A stretch of 64,000 nucleotides of DNA from the NCBI RefSeq assembly GCF_963678635.1, contig NC_087063.1, positions 82,199,574-82,263,573 of the forward strand, given 5' to 3'. Shown here piece after piece: positions 1 to 13,444 of this stretch. Position numbers and translations under genes: made by a program. How positions within the stretch are numbered: position 1 is the stretch's first letter; the number at the start of each line of letters is the position of its first letter. The notes under the pieces are model-generated. The model did not search any database and was not told where the DNA came from. It saw nothing but the letters and a program-made list of their open reading frames with translations. The stretch is from Symsagittifera roscoffensis (lineage: Eukaryota > Xenacoelomorpha > Acoela > Convolutidae).

Positions 1-194
1 ACTATTTTACGATGTCATTTTTTACTTTGGCGTCAAAATATTTGAGAGAAAAGCACGCGAAAAAAAACCGAGGTTTTTTGTTCGAAAATTATTTTAAGAA
101 AAGCTATTTTTTTTCTCAAAAACTTACCTGCAGCGCAAAATGTTGTGTTGGGAGGCCTGATAATATGAAATGAAAAATTTTGATATTTAACACT

Positions 195-480
195 AAGTCA
201 AAATGCGGAAGAAGATCTGAAATCAGTTAAATTAAATCTGAACTGTCTTATTAAAAACTGTTAAATTTTGTTATTCTCATTTCTCTAACGCAAACTTATT
301 TATTTTTAGAAGTTTCTCTATTTAGTAAGTCAGAGTGCGGTAGAAGATCTCAAATCAGTCATTCTAAAAATGTAAAATTTGTTATTCTCATTTTCCTAGT
401 GCAAATTTATTTTTTTTAGACGTTTCTCTATCTAGTAAGTCAGAGTGCGGTAGAAGATCTCAAATCCGTCATTCTAAATC
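195..480. repeat. Short tandem repeat, about 110-bp unit
   Basis: Two close copies of a unit containing AGAGTGCGGTAGAAGATCTC lie 110 bp apart (the GTGCGG core ends near 340 and 450). A more diverged third copy is at about 195-245. The repeat sits downstream of the claudin-like exon on that gene's strand, so it is probably intronic. It has no coding content. Confidence 0.75.
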
Positions 481-577
481 TGAGTTCTCAAAACAAATGT
501 TTTCATGTTCTAAGAAAAAAGTATAAAAAACGCTTATTTTGTTAAATCAGAACTGTAGTTTTAGCGAGAAAAATGAC

Positions 578-794
578 CTGTGACATCTGTGCATCCAGTT
601 TCTGTCTTCATTGAAGTCACGAACTTATTACAAGCTCTGAAAAAGCCAAAATTAGAATCCATTTGGTAGTTGCCATTCCACTGGCTAGTCTTAACCACAA
701 TCACTGCGTCTACAACGGCCAAAATTCCAGACAAGGCCGTCAGCAAAGCGAATATAACAACGCATATTAACATCGTTTTCCAGCAGTCTGCCAT
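578..794 (-). CDS. Claudin/PMP22-like four-helix membrane protein, first coding exon
   Basis: The ATG at 794-792 opens a frame with a short cytoplasmic start (MADCWKT), one long hydrophobic helix at about residues 7-32, and then an extracellular stretch with W at about 39, NFGFFRAC, and a second cysteine in TGC. This order (Trp, G-[LF]-[WF]..C, then C) is the signature of the first extracellular loop in the claudin/PMP22 family, whose members form junctions or act as small tetraspan membrane proteins. The frame reaches a possible donor CAG|GTCATT at 578/577; that donor is weak. The other three helices must lie beyond the left edge, because no matching exon is visible between 1 and 560. The family call rests on one exon, so a different tetraspan family is possible. 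Confidence 0.55.
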
Positions 795-1255
795 TTGGTT
801 TGTTTTTAAAAAACAAAATGGCTTTTGAGACCGAATCAGAATGTCTTACACCTGGAGCAACGTCATAATATGTTGTTCATTATCTTTTTTAAATTTTTTT
901 AACTGGAACTTGGTTCGACAATAATGATTGATCAGAGTATTTTAGTAACATAATATTTTTTAAAATCAATCAACATATTCTCCGACAGAAGCTTCAAAAA
1001 CAATCGCTTATATTTGATTTTCGTTGTCAGTCTCTATAAAATTCTGAAATATGTGACTCTTATCGATTGAAAAAAAGTAGTATTTATATTTCTAAACATA
1101 TATGATATCTGAAGGTTTCTCACAGTTCCCAGGGGGGGGGGGGGGCGTTGTTAAAGATGGTATAACGATGAATGAACGGGGAAGGGAAACTTGCTGAAAA
1201 CTTTGCCGTGTAATTTGGAATGGGGGGTGGGTGTTGGGCTAGTGATGCTGTACTT
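795..1255. other. Non-coding flank with a poly-G run
   Basis: This is upstream of the claudin-like exon on the minus strand and may hold its promoter. I see no clear TATA or initiator element. An uninterrupted G run lies at about 1132-1145. Confidence 0.4.
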
Positions 1256-1780
1256 ACAATAATGGACAAAAATAAACGCAAATTCAGGATTTCACTCTTT
1301 AAAACGCCTGTTTTTAATGTCCATTTTGATTAACAATTCCATTGAAAATCAGAACAATTTTTATATAGACGAAGAGCAAACAATCTGAACTAAAAACTGT
1401 GAAACTATCATTATTTGGTTTCAATGCTTACCAAGGTAATCAGGGTCTGAAAATGACAGATATAAGACTTCTGCACTAGTGTTTTTCTCATTGCGTCAAA
1501 AAGTAACACACAGCCGAAGTTTTCACACTGACTATTTCAATTTTCTCGCTGAGGGTGTTTTAAAGTCGCATGAACAAGTTTTTGCTCAGTTTATTCTAGG
1601 AAGAATTCACTAAGATGCAAAGCTTAGCGCAGATGAAAAAATTGACAATTTTAGACCCGGAATACATTGGTATTGCATTGAAGCCAATTTTCGAAAACTT
1701 CCTAGAGTATAGCTCTGATAATTAGCTCTTGTTCATCTAAAATTACGTTGACCAGAAGGTTTGTTCTTTAGTCAATCAAG
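1256..1780. mobile_element. Diverged copy of the CACTAGTGGAC inverted-repeat element
   Basis: The left side reads as a diverged end (ATGGACAAAAATAAACGCAAA, then CTCTTTAAAACGCCTG and a TGTCCATTTT block) like the better-defined element at 2680-3303. Internal blocks such as TAATC.G..TCTGAAAATG and CTCTGATAATT also occur in both. The right end is not sharp. No reading frame is present. Confidence 0.5.
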
Positions 1781-2679
1781 AAAGGTTATTGTGAAAGATC
1801 TTGCAAGATCTTTTGAGGTAACTTTCAATGATCGACTAGGGTAAAATTCTTTTGGACAACATAACCCACCAAGAAAAGTTTATTCTGAGCGCCAGAAAAA
1901 CACTATAGCTATCCAATTTGACTGCGGTCTCAAAAAATTCTGAGTTTAAGTTTGGATTAAAAAAAATGTGTTGATCAAGTTTCAAAGCTATTCATTTATA
2001 TGCTAAATTTTCCGAACTTGAAATGTAAAATATTTAAAGTTATGGTTATAACTTACGCTTTTTATATTTTTTGGAAAATTTTCTCTAGTTCTGCATATTT
2101 TGTGCTTAAAGTTTATTTTATTGTTATATCTGTCAAAATTTCGATGAATCGAAACAATTAGCTTGAGATATTTTGTATCTTGTGTTCACATAGATACGAT
2201 AATCAATTAAGTTCATATGTTATGCGGTTACAATTTCTTTTTTTCTTTCGTTTAGTATTTCAACGTTACCCCTCACTTCCTACTTAAATACTTGTCTCCG
2301 CGTGCAACGCTGTTTTTTGCCACAAAAATTGTACCCCCAAAAATTTGTCTTTAAAAAAAGTGATCTGTAAAGGAATTTTTTTGCAAGATCTTGAGAGAAT
2401 CTTTCAAGCTCTTTCAATGAGATGCTAACTCGATTGACTAGGGTTATTTTATAAAGCTGGATTTTATAGAGTAGTATCCAGTTTTTGCGTTTAATTTTTC
2501 GATCAGTGTATGAGTGAAGGCTTGAAATTTTTGTTTAAGTTTCTGAGAGATACTTTCAAATTCATCCTAATTGGTTTGCCTGGCTTAAAATTTTTGCGGA
2601 AACCGCAGTTTCTTTTATTTTTTGTGTTTAATAGCTCTAGCTGCGTTGCTTTTCTCCTGCAGCTTTTATTTTTTGCATA

Positions 2680-3303
2680 CATTAGTGGATGAAATTAAGC
2701 GCAAATTTGCTTTTTTACTCTCTAAAATGCCTAATTTTAAAGACCTTTTTGGACAACATTTACTTTGTTTTTTTTTGCAAAATTTTTATATAGATTAAGA
2801 TCAAATTATCAGAGGTATCATCTATGAAACTTTTAATAATTGATTTTAAAGACTTGCCATAGTAATCCGAATCTGAAAATGCCAGATTTCCTCATCTGCA
2901 CAAAGTTTTGCATCGTAAAGAGTAACACTTTTTGAGTAGTAAGAGCAGTAAATTACATGTTCATACGACGTGAAACATTCTCAACAAAAAAATTCAATTA
3001 ATCTGTGGGAAATTTTTACTAAGATCGGTGGTTCTTTTTCTTGTCTCGCCTATTGAAAAACTTAGTGCAGGAGACAAAATCTGAAATTTTTAGACCTGGT
3101 TTACTTTGGTAAGTCTTTGGAATCAAACATTGATACTTACAAAGATGGTAGCTCTGGTGATTTGCCCTTGGTCTATATAAAATTATTGCTGAGAATCGAA
3201 ATGTTAACATTCATTTCGGTTGTGTTGTCCAAAATGGACAACAAAAACAGGCATTTTTAGAGAATAAAAAACCGCAAATTTTGCTTAGTTTTGTCCACTA
3301 GTG
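2680..3303. mobile_element. Inverted-repeat miniature element flanked by TA
   Basis: The left end CATTAGTGGA and the right end TCCACTAGTG are inverted copies. They continue inward for about 85 bp through AAATTAAGCGCAAATTT, TCTAAAATGCCT and a TTTTTGGACAAC block. TA dinucleotides flank both ends (2678-2679 and 3304-3305), as expected for a Tc1/mariner-type target. At 624 bp it has no transposase frame, so it would be a non-autonomous element. Related pieces lie at 1256, 58323 and 59790. Confidence 0.7.
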
Positions 3304-3305
3304 TA

Positions 3306-4900
3306 TTTCAGTTTTTAGTTTCGTAGAAACAATTTAATATTTAGAGCAATGAAAACAGAAAAAAAAAACAAATTCAATGTTAAAAATAAATTTTCTTTTG
3401 TTTTCATTTCATGCAGAAAAAAAGGATTTTAATGGAAAAACAGTTTGATCAAAATCTATTATTTCATAAAGTAAACATCAATCAAATTGCAATTAAAAAG
3501 ATCATTTATCAACGGTGCACCTCCACATCGATTTTTTGTTCCAAAAAGTGCACAAAGAAAATAAATTGTAATCTATCAAATTTATGCACTAACTTTGTTT
3601 ATTCTTATAATTTCTTGAAAATTGATGACTCACTATAAAGTTGAGGTTTAGAGAACACTTTTTTTTGTTAGAGTTCAGCTACTCATTTATCAAGCTTGCC
3701 GGCTAAATAAAGAGAACAAGTCAAATTGATAGGTTTTTAGGTTCACAAGATTTTGCGATAAACATTTGATTTTGCTCAGTTTCATTCAATTAAAAGTCAT
3801 GGATCAGTTGCTTTTTCTAATGTTTTTGGATTTGTAATTTTCCTTTTTTGGAAACATCTACTATAACTGAAAATGAAAAAAAAAACTAAGAAAAAAATAT
3901 TGATTTCTCAACCAAAGTTTGATTGTTCTTAGTTAGCTGTCTATTTGGCGAACAGTTTTTTAATGTATGCGGTGAAATGTCTCGAACAGTATTAGAACAG
4001 TAAAATTAATTTTGATTAGCAGTTTTTTGGCAAACAGTTAATTAAATTATGCTGTGAAATGCTTCTGTTTTAGCGGAAAGCACAAGAGCAACAAAAATAA
4101 AAAAAAATAAACATGACACAAAATGATTTTTAATGTGATAAGGTTTCACAAGGATGGACATAATTTTTTTTACAAATTAAATCACTAGCAAGAGGAAGAA
4201 CGAGAGAAAACTTCTGGATTTGTTAATAAAAACGAACTAACTACTCCTCAACTTGGAAATTTTGCTCGTGAATAATAAATAAAACAACACTTCACAAGTT
4301 TTGCCAGAGATCTCAAGTTAAATTTAAATGAAAATTTGATTTTTTTTAGAGTTCCTGCAATTGAAACATTTTATAATCTTCGACACTCTGTTACTTTGCA
4401 CTATTAAAAGCTCTCTGTGGAATATATGAACGAATGTTAACGTCATGCAAATAGTTTCATAGAAAAACCATACAGAAGCGTTTATTTTTGGTCCATTTTT
4501 GTATCAACAGTTTTGATTTAAAGTTTTTTGACGGTAATTTAAAAAAATTTAATGTGCATTTTTATTTGACTGCTGAGCTTAAACTGAGATCATGTATTAA
4601 TTTGTTGCAGGCTACTTTTATGTAACTCTGTGGGCATTTTCGTCAGAAAGTAATTCTAAACTATAGTTTAAATTAAATTTCCACAATTCTGTTGTAACTT
4701 CTTCTTTAGTTTTGTTATATCCAGGTCTTTCTATGTGTTTTGGTTATAATAATTTGCTGTTCATCTTCTCTTCCGTCTAATTATAATGCAAATTTCTCGA
4801 GCTTGTTTATGAAATGTTTTTGCTATTTTCCCCTCCTAAAGGGCAGAACAGAAAGAATCGATATGAGCATAGTGATAAATACCTAACGTGGTTAGGATAA
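3306..4900. other. AT-rich DNA without recognisable features
   Basis: Both strands were read. Open frames are short, Phe/Lys/Asn-rich and without domain signals. No clear repeat or RNA gene was seen. Confidence 0.5.
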
Positions 4901-4914
4901 GAGCATATGACTCA

Positions 4915-6710
4915 ACATAAAACACATGAGTGCATTTTGTTTCCTAGCCAGATGTGAAAACTAGTGCAAAGTTTGGAAAAATGGTGCCCTAATTGAAAAA
5001 ATTGTGCAACAATTGAAACACTAGTGCAAAAATTAATAGTGCACTTTGTTTCCCAGTACAAGCGAAGAAACCAATCTAGACAGTAACAAACAGTTGCTAG
5101 CAAGCAATTTTTTCAAGTGGGTGTGTTTTCCTTAAAATGTTTTATCTGAAATCAACAGATAAGCAACAGCCTTAAATGCATCTCGAAATTTGTTGGAATC
5201 TCGACGCTGCATGTATTGATTTGTTTGAAACATTTTCCGACGCAAATTATATTTTCCAGTGCAAAAAAATTTCAATTTCAGCTAATTTCCATAAACATTT
5301 AGAAGGATTGTTATAGCGAAAGAACTTCATCTTTCAAATTTCATGCATTATCAAGAGAGTTTTGTCAAAAGAAAATTAAGTAAGGGATTAAAAGTTGAAA
5401 AAATTTAGACACTTGTTGCTTCATTTTGACGCAATCATCAACGAATTCATCTGCAGCTGGTGAAATTAAACGATAGGAAACGCAATAAAAATTGACTGAA
5501 AAGTACGTAGTAGAAAAGAGAGAGCTATGTATTTGATCAAGATTTTTTGTGACAGAAAACTGAATCGAGAAAGACAGCGCCGAGATATGAACAGTTTTTG
5601 GGATGCAACGTAAGCTGTTACTTATCTTGTATAGGACATTTTTTTTGAAATTTTCTCGCTCAAACACAAGATTTTTGCTTTCTAATTTTTTTAGTTTGAC
5701 TGTTTTAGGAAATATAATGCACTATAATTTTTTAAAGATTGCACTAGTTTTTAAAATGTGGCCCGGAAATATAACGCCCTTTTGTGGTTTCATGTTTTGA
5801 GAAATCATACATGTGCAATATGTTTTTGAGCCATATTATAACTAGTGCATTATTTGAAAAACTAGTGCATGAATTGAAACAGCAGTAAAAAAATTTGAAT
5901 GTCTGTTACTCATCTACCATTACGAGGCCAAACTGTGCACTGGATAGGCGCACAATTTTGTGTCTGTAAGTTCCTGGATTCCAGGAACAAGTCTTTAAAT
6001 AAAATGTTAGTGGATTGCACTTAAAAAAACTCAGTGGATTCCGCGTACAAATACCCGTAACGTAAATTTTGTCTACACATTGATTTTGTTGCGGATTCCG
6101 CATCGAGCGAATATAGGTAATTGTTCCGGATTGTTAAGCTACTTGTTCCAGAAAGCAGAAATGGAAAATTGATTTTCAGCATGAAGATAGACTTCATCTT
6201 ATTAAGGACATGCTTTAGAAGCTTTTCGAATAGGGTAAAATCTAACAGGGAAAAGGTAGAAAACGGACACGCGACTGTTATTTTTTTGCAGCTAATTTCA
6301 ATTAAAATTAGAAATAAAATTCTGCATCTTTCTGACTAGTTTGATTCGTCTCACCTTCAATATTGAGATTCGTTTAAATCAACGTCACATACTTTTTCTC
6401 AAGCAGTACACACGAGATAACATGTTTAGCTTCAGATTGAGAACTACTCTTTTTGCGAAACGAGTAATTGGCAAACTTTCGTGTGTGTTAGTGTCTTTGT
6501 TGAGAATCATTTGTTACTCACTCACTTTCTCCATATGAGTTGAACCAATCTAAGTTTTTTTGTATTATAAGTGATATCTGGTAGCAGCACTAGACCTAAA
6601 ATTAAAATTACCGATTGTTGTTTCATGTTTTGAAAAATCACACATGTGCAATATGTTTTTGTGCCATATTATAACTAGTGCATTATTTGAAAAACTAGTG
6701 CATGAATCAT
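4915..6710. repeat. Dispersed ACTAGTGCA-containing repeats
   Basis: A segment of about 95 bp at 5785-5879 (from TTTCATGTTTTGA through CATACATGTGCAATATG to ACTAGTGCATGAAT) recurs with few changes at 6616-6706 in the same orientation. A looser array of the core ACTAGTGCAA occurs at 4960-5045. The remaining sequence is unremarkable, with a short palindrome around 5970-5990 (TTCCTGGATTCCAGGAA). Confidence 0.7.
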
Positions 6711-7019
6711 GAATAAAAAAGTTTTCGTGTTTATCAAGTACATATGAAAAAGAGCAAAACGTTTCTATTACATGGCTAAAAATGTTATACTTCAACTATT
6801 AAAAACGTTAAGTTCCAGTTGATGATTTTATAGCGCGGATCAATTTCGACACTAATTGTTTATTGATTTATTAAACTAATTATTATGAACATTAAGTGGT
6901 ATTATCACAAATTACTTAATTGCTTAATTACATAGTTACTAATAATCAAATTACATAAAATAAGAAAAGTATCAGGTGTCGAGTTGTGATGAAGGACATT
7001 GAGAGTTGAAGAAAAACAA

Positions 7020-7780
7020 GACAGCTCGTATCAGGGCAAACCTCTGAATGTTCCGACTGCCCTTTACTTGGTCTCGAATATTTTTTGGTTAAAAAGTTAT
7101 TGGAAAACTGTAAGTTTTGAACAATATCGATGATCAAGTGTAACAAAACTCCTCGTATCATACCAGAGCCCTGAATGTTCCGACTGCCTTTTAAGGCCTG
7201 TGGAGCAGAAAAAGTATGAAAAATTTAAAGAAAATTATAAAATAAAAGTAAAAATGTATATGTTGTGAAATTTGAGATATTTTTTTAAAAGGCCCCCACA
7301 CGCCATATTAAGTACAAAGTGATAGATTTTGCTCCTAATAACAAATCAATTATGTCATATATGCTTCCTTGAACCAATTTCGAACGATTTCAGAGACGGA
7401 TTAAATCTCGCTGACGCGTTAAAAGCGCAAAATAAATTGCGCGTTAATTGTCCCAAGTAGGCCAAAATGACAACCTTTAAGCCCCCATAACTATACGAAA
7501 AAAAGATCACAATTAAATTATTGTTTTAAAAATTTAAGCTTAAAAAAACAACAGCTTTCGAACGAGGTAACAAAATTTGTGACAAAAATGGCTAGTTAGA
7601 AAGTCGAAAATTGTCTGAAGAAAAAAAAACCCAACCCGAGAAAAAACAAAAATTCCGTCACTTTCGTTACAAAAGTCGGAGCAATATCAATCGCACGAAA
7701 TTATTACCAACGATTAGCTAGCCTCAATTCAATTTGGAACGATTTTGTTGAGCGGTATAATTCGCTACGCATAGATCATT
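7020..7780 (+). repeat. Copies of the CTCGTATCAGGGCAAAG repeat unit
   Basis: The head motif CTCGTATCAGGGCAAA...TGAATGTTCCGACTGCCCTTT occurs at about 7027-7064 and again (degenerate) at about 7152-7192. It is followed by the body motifs seen elsewhere in this family: ATTTCGAACGATTT, CGGATTAAATCTC, GCGCGTTAATTGTCCC, and GTCGAAAATTGTCTGAAG with an AAACCC block and AAAAGTCGGAGCAA. No protein is encoded. Confidence 0.7.
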
Positions 7781-7789
7781 GGCGTTACG

Positions 7790-10400
7790 CGCTTTCAGCA
7801 TTATGAATTAAATCTCCAAAGCGCGCTTAAACTAGTCCAGGGCCTTGCCAAATTGGCGTTTTTCAAACTCCCAGAACTTTGTAGAAACCTTCGGCGGTAA
7901 AATATCTTTTTTCACTTTGATTCAATCAGTCAATATCTTTAATGGGGTAAAAAAAATTGTTAAAAACTTTTAATTAATTCGATCGACGAAAATTGATTGA
8001 ATACAAAAATCACACCAAGAAAAAAATTTTCAGTTTTTTTTTTCAATTCGGAGCAGTTAATAGAACCTCTCCAAAAGAACCTTTCAAAATTATTATCAGA
8101 AAATATTTCTTTTACGATTTAGTTATCCCATCAAAAATGTCTCCTATCTAACAAAAATAACATGAAGTTGGGGCAATGCTTATTCTGTTACAGGGCTGGA
8201 GGAACTTTATTTGGAGTGTCCAATATTTGATCTTTTTTTTTAAAATTTTGAACAAAAAACAAAATAGTAGAGAATAAAAAGTCAAAGAATGAAAAAAGTA
8301 ACCCAAAAGCAAAAATTTATCTTTTCACATTTCAAAACAAGAAATATATTCTCAAAAATGGTCAAAAAAATATTGAGCAAATCAAGCCATCCCCTGTGCT
8401 CGTTTGCTAACTTTCAGAGATGGGAAAAGTTGTGAGTGAACATCAGGATTCCGCCTAATTTATTGTTATCAAATTTCGTTGATAAGCTTTCAATCAACTC
8501 AATCAAAAACGTAATTCGACTTTTTTCAAACTACTAGCAGAAAAACCAAATCAAATTAATTTTTGATTTATCAGCTTGCTACGTCTCTGTTTGGCTCGGG
8601 CTGACTTTTACTATGAGGCTCATTCAAAGGCGCGTCGCCTTTATGTCAATTTTTTGTTATTTGACCACGCAAGGGTCATTTTTTCGATCTATATTACAAT
8701 AAAAAAGTTGGCGCACCATACAAGGCTGTGTGCACATTAATCGACGGTTAATCGATCGCTACAAATTGGAATTTTCTCGTAGAAAAAATGAAAAATTTAT
8801 AAAAAGTGGAAAAGCAAGTGAAGCGAAAATACTCTTTACAAAATAGCAGTTGTCTGGGTCTGGTGACTCTTTCACTAGACCTTAAAATTGCGGAAAACAT
8901 AATTAAGGGATATCAAATTTTTTCCAAGAATTGAAAACAACGACCAAATCAGCAAAACAGTGATGCATTATTAATTTACATATGGAAAAATTAGCTCGTA
9001 CAATATGAGACAATTTTTTAAAAAACAAAAAAAGAACTTAAAATGATATTAAAAAAATCTTACCATGATCATTGTATTTTCAAGACTTTTGCAGATTTCT
9101 GGGAACATTTTTTCTAAAATTTTATAACTCCGGAAATGATGTAACTATTACGCGTAAAATAATTATTACGCCATAAGCCTCGTACTTTTAAAATTAAAGT
9201 TATTGTTCAAAAAATTTTTCCCGGAATTGATTATTACATAATATAAATACTGGTCTGGTAATTTAATGACACATCGGCTTGCTTAAAATGCCCCGAATTT
9301 TTTGCGTTTGCGCTTTTTGCTTATTTGGTATGCTTTATGCTTTTTACAGTTTTTTTCAAGTCTTCGCAGCAAACACTCAATAAAAATTGATAACGTTGAT
9401 ATTGATAGATAAACATTAAGATACATAGGGAATTTTCATTTGTGTTCAAAAAGCAATGTTTTTAAGTTTCATAAACTCTATAAATACGGTTCAATTTTGC
9501 AAATATTTCATTTTGACACACAAAAATAGTTATTGCAGTCAAGCATATAGAGATCAACGAAAAGATTTAGAAAGGTAGCTACTGATATTTCATGTTCCGA
9601 AAAAATTGCCGATCATAAATCAACACAAAATTTTTGAAAAAGTAATTATACCTTGCATAAAGTTTAAAATTGGTATATTAGCTTACATATCACGATTTCA
9701 GAAAACATGTTTAAGTTTCAACGTGTATTTTGTTTTTACGGCAGGCAATTTTAAGACAAATATTTTAGAAAAAAACATGTTTAAGTTCCAACGTGTATTT
9801 TGTTTTTAGGGCAGGCAACTTTGTCGAAAAGCTGTCCCACACTAATTAAAATATTGTGCAAAACTTTGAATAATGAGTTGAATATCTCTATTGGGCATCT
9901 GTTGATATCAAATAATATTGGGATAAAAAGAGGCAATTTTGGGTTTCGAATGAGTGAAATGAGCTGTTTTTTCTTCATTTTCAAACACATTCTCTGTAAT
10001 TACTACAGATTTCCCAGACAAAAATTTCAAAATTTGTTGGATAAAACTTGATAAAGCTGAAACAAGTCTTAAGCGTAGTGTTTGGAAAATGAAAAGAATT
10101 TTTAGAAAACCAAATATCTTGGCTTCTCTTAAGTGATAACAACCTCTATTGCAAGACAAAACTTTGCATTAGATTGGCAGGCAGTTGGGAGTGCGCAGGT
10201 CTCTGGAATGCTACGACAAAACTCTAAACAGGTTGAAATTTTTTCGGAAGAATCGAAGGAAACGAAAGAACAAAAGAAGAACAAAAAGATTGTCCTTGTT
10301 GCGGAATCCGCAGAAAATTCAATAAAATAAACATCTTAGCCTCGTAACGTCGAAAAAAAAATTTTAGATTGAAATGCTCAACCTGAAACAAAATTGCAGC
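7790..10400. other. AT-rich DNA; one short tandem duplication
   Basis: No gene was recognised. A 70-bp-period duplication lies at 9704-9821, where AACATGTTTAAGTTTCAACG and the following GTATTTTGTTTTTA.GGCAGGC block occur twice. TTGCGGAATCCGCA, a palindrome recurring elsewhere in the window, is at about 10300. Open frames at 9781-10159 overlap each other on both strands and lack domain signals. Confidence 0.5.
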
Positions 10401-10402
10401 AT

Positions 10403-12145
10403 AACCGTTAACTTCAAGCACTCATTTAAAAGAAAAACTTGAGTTTTGCTTCTGACATACACGAGGGATTTTTTTCATTTCTTCGTTTTTTGGATGATGA
10501 ATAGTGGAACTGCAACCAAAATATATGATTGCGATCAGATTTTTAAAATTTTAGTTTTCGTTCACTTTTTCATTTATTTACAGATGGTTTGAGTAATATG
10601 AAACATATTTTTTCTATTACTCAAAATAGATATCATTTTTTCTGCGGTCGCTAGAAAAAGGCGCCAAATTTTGAGGAAATAGTTCTTTACACTAGATTTC
10701 CTATTCCTCTCAGATAGCTATGTTTTTTATCTAAATTTTTGTATTTTCAAATAAAATTTACGCCGAGCAAACTGAATACACGATATGAAAGTTTAACAAA
10801 CAACTCTCCTCGCAAAAGATGAAGAGAAAAATGTTTAAATTATCGGGTACATTTACAGTTCGACAAAATCCAAAATAGAACTTTGTCGGCAATGTGACAT
10901 CAATGATTGAAAAGAAAGGAATTTTTTATAAGTTGACCTGTACTTTTTTTTTTATAAATTGACCTAAAATTTTTTGAAAAAATACTACTCATACGTTAAA
11001 TTTGTCCCAACAATTTTAAAAGAAAGACGGAATATTATTTTCTATTTTTTCTCTTCACAAATTTTCACATTTTAATTAGCATTTTTGACGAGACTTTTTT
11101 CTATAAATCCAAAGCTATTGTGGTCCTGAGCTCAAAATTAAAGAGATATTTCAACTGGCACATTTTGGGAACATTGTGAGCATTTAAAGATCGCCACTTT
11201 GTCAAACTTGGAACAATTAATGTGCGATAAATTTTGCGCAATTAATGCCAAAGCGGAGATTTAATCCGTCTTAGAAATTGTTCTAGTTTGAAGTGAGATA
11301 TGCAATTTAGTGTATCTAGCACATAGCTATAGACAAAATAAAACATTTGCGTGCAGTCTTGCTTACTTTGATATTGCATTAAAATTGAATTTCATAACAG
11401 GCTCGTCGTAAATCAGGGCAAAGCCTTGAATGTTCCGAATGTTCTTTGAGGCCAATTAGAAAAATTTTAAAACAACTGACAAAAAAAAAAACGTTTTTGT
11501 TTCCTTTTTCTCTCTAATTTGTCCACTCACACGGCATTGTAAACAACATAGGGACGTCTTTAGTATTTGTATCCCAATATTTGACTAGACAAACTGACTT
11601 GCCTCAATTCAGTTTGGAACTGATTAGTTCGCCCCTTAAGCGTGTTATACGAACGCATTAAATCGCGGATAAATTATCCCAAACTGATCAAATTAGCAAC
11701 CCCACGACGTTATGAAACAGGATCACAAGTGAAATAGTTTTTTTTTAAATTGAGCCCAGGACAACAATAATTTTGGTTGAAGAAAAAAACATTTCTCCAA
11801 AAACTCTTAGTGAAAAAATCGAAATTTGTCTGGAGAAAAAACCGTCCCAAGTTTCAATTTTCCGCACTTTGTTCTAAAGTCGGAACAACAATCAAACATT
11901 TAGTATTTGTCAAATCTCAATGATAAGCTGCACAATTATTTTTAAACTCGCGGCGTAAAAAAGATGTAAAACTAAACAGGGCTGCTCGCTGCTCGTATCA
12001 TGGCAAAAGCCTGATTTCTCTGACTGCACTTTAGGGTCTATGGAATAGTTCTTTTTGGAACGACTTCTGGCTCTGATTGAATCTGCGCTTAGGCGTTATT
12101 AGAACGAAATATATCGCGCATTAATTATACTAAATTGGGCGAGTT
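10403..12145. repeat. Block repeated at 42853-44749 (copy A)
   Basis: From AGCACTCATT onward this stretch can be followed base by base into 42853-44749, with scattered substitutions and small indels. It contains a reversed copy of the roughly 500-bp repeat unit (11140-11290) facing a forward copy beginning at about 11400, so it forms an inverted pair. It has no coding frame. The two blocks are about 32 kb apart in the same orientation. Confidence 0.85.
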
Positions 12146-13100
12146 TGCAATCGTTAAAATTTTATAATTGTACAAAAAAAATCACAGGCAAAAAAAAACC
12201 TTTTGCAAATGAGTTCAAAAAACCGATATTTTTTGGCTGACAAAAAAATATTTTGCCAAAAATTGCTAGTTTAAAAGTCGAAAATTGTCTGGAGAAAAAA
12301 CCCTCCCAAGCAGAATAATCTTCAAAAATTTACCGAGCATAATAATTTTTTCCAGCATAGAAAATCCGCACACTTTTTTCAAAAGTTGGAACAAAAATCA
12401 AATAGTAGTAATCATAAACTATCAATTATAAACTGCAAAATTAACCAAAACTGCTCGTATCAGGGCAAAATCTTGATTTGCCACACTGCTTTTAGGGCCT
12501 ATGAAATAGTATCTCTTGTACAAAACAGATGAAAGTTTCTTAATATTGAAAAAACTTAACATATGAGATTTTTTTGATAATCATCTTCACACACACTATG
12601 TATTAACGAAGTAATTTAATTTGCATATACCGAAGACAAAAAATAGACGAATTAGCATGCCTCAATTCAATTTGGAGCAATTTTTAACACGAATTAAATC
12701 TCTGCTTAGGCTTTGTTAGAACAAATTATATCGCTCGTTAAAAATCCCCAATTAGCTAAAGTACCAATCATTAAATCCTCTTGTATTTACAAAAATTAAT
12801 CATTAACATATCTTGACTCTTTAACTCTTAAAATCTTTACTCTTAAAAACTATTAGCTGGTTAAATATATTCACAACAAAATTCTGGCTGATTTGGATTT
12901 TTTTTTGTTGAAGGTTGCTAGTCAAAAAGTCGAGAGAAAGAAAACCCAAGCATGAATGATCCGCATGAATGAAAGTCGGACCAAAAATCAAAAATTTTCA
13001 ATGATTCGCCACATGATTGAGATTAAGACTGCGGCGTAAGTGAAACTGCAAAACTAAACAGGTCTGCTCGTATTCGGGCAATGTCTTGAAAACTATGACT
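11400..13100 (+). repeat. Tandem run of the CTCGTATCAGGGCAAAG repeat unit
   Basis: Unit heads occur at about 11400, 11990, 12452 and 13062, spaced 590, 465 and 610 bp. Each full unit has the head (GCTCGTATCA.GGCAAA), a TTTGGAAC..TTT block, ATTAAATC.GCG, AATTATCCCAAA, then GTCTGGAGAAAAAACC and a TTCTAAAGTCGGAACAA block, and ends in AACAGG.CTGCTCG. The units are partly overgrown by substitutions and differ in length by internal indels. Confidence 0.75.
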
Positions 13101-13444
13101 TCAAGGTAAGAACAAAGTGAAACACTTTCAGATATGCATTTCAGTATGCAAACATATCTGTAAAAAATTGGTCGCGCTGGTCGCAAAAATTGAGGTGAAA
13201 GTATCTGAACATGCTAACGTCAATTTCTGGACGCAAAGTCGAGGCATGCCAAATTTAGGTCGCAGCAATGTGGACTTAAACAAAGAAATCAACCCTGATT
13301 TCTATTAAGAATTTTAATAGCAACGTTTCATCCTTAGCAAATTTGCAGTTTTATTTTAGACTCTGGTAATTTCTAACGAAAAATCACATCGTTTGATTTT
13401 TGGACCAATTGAGTTTATACCAATTGGTATAAATTGAGTTTACG

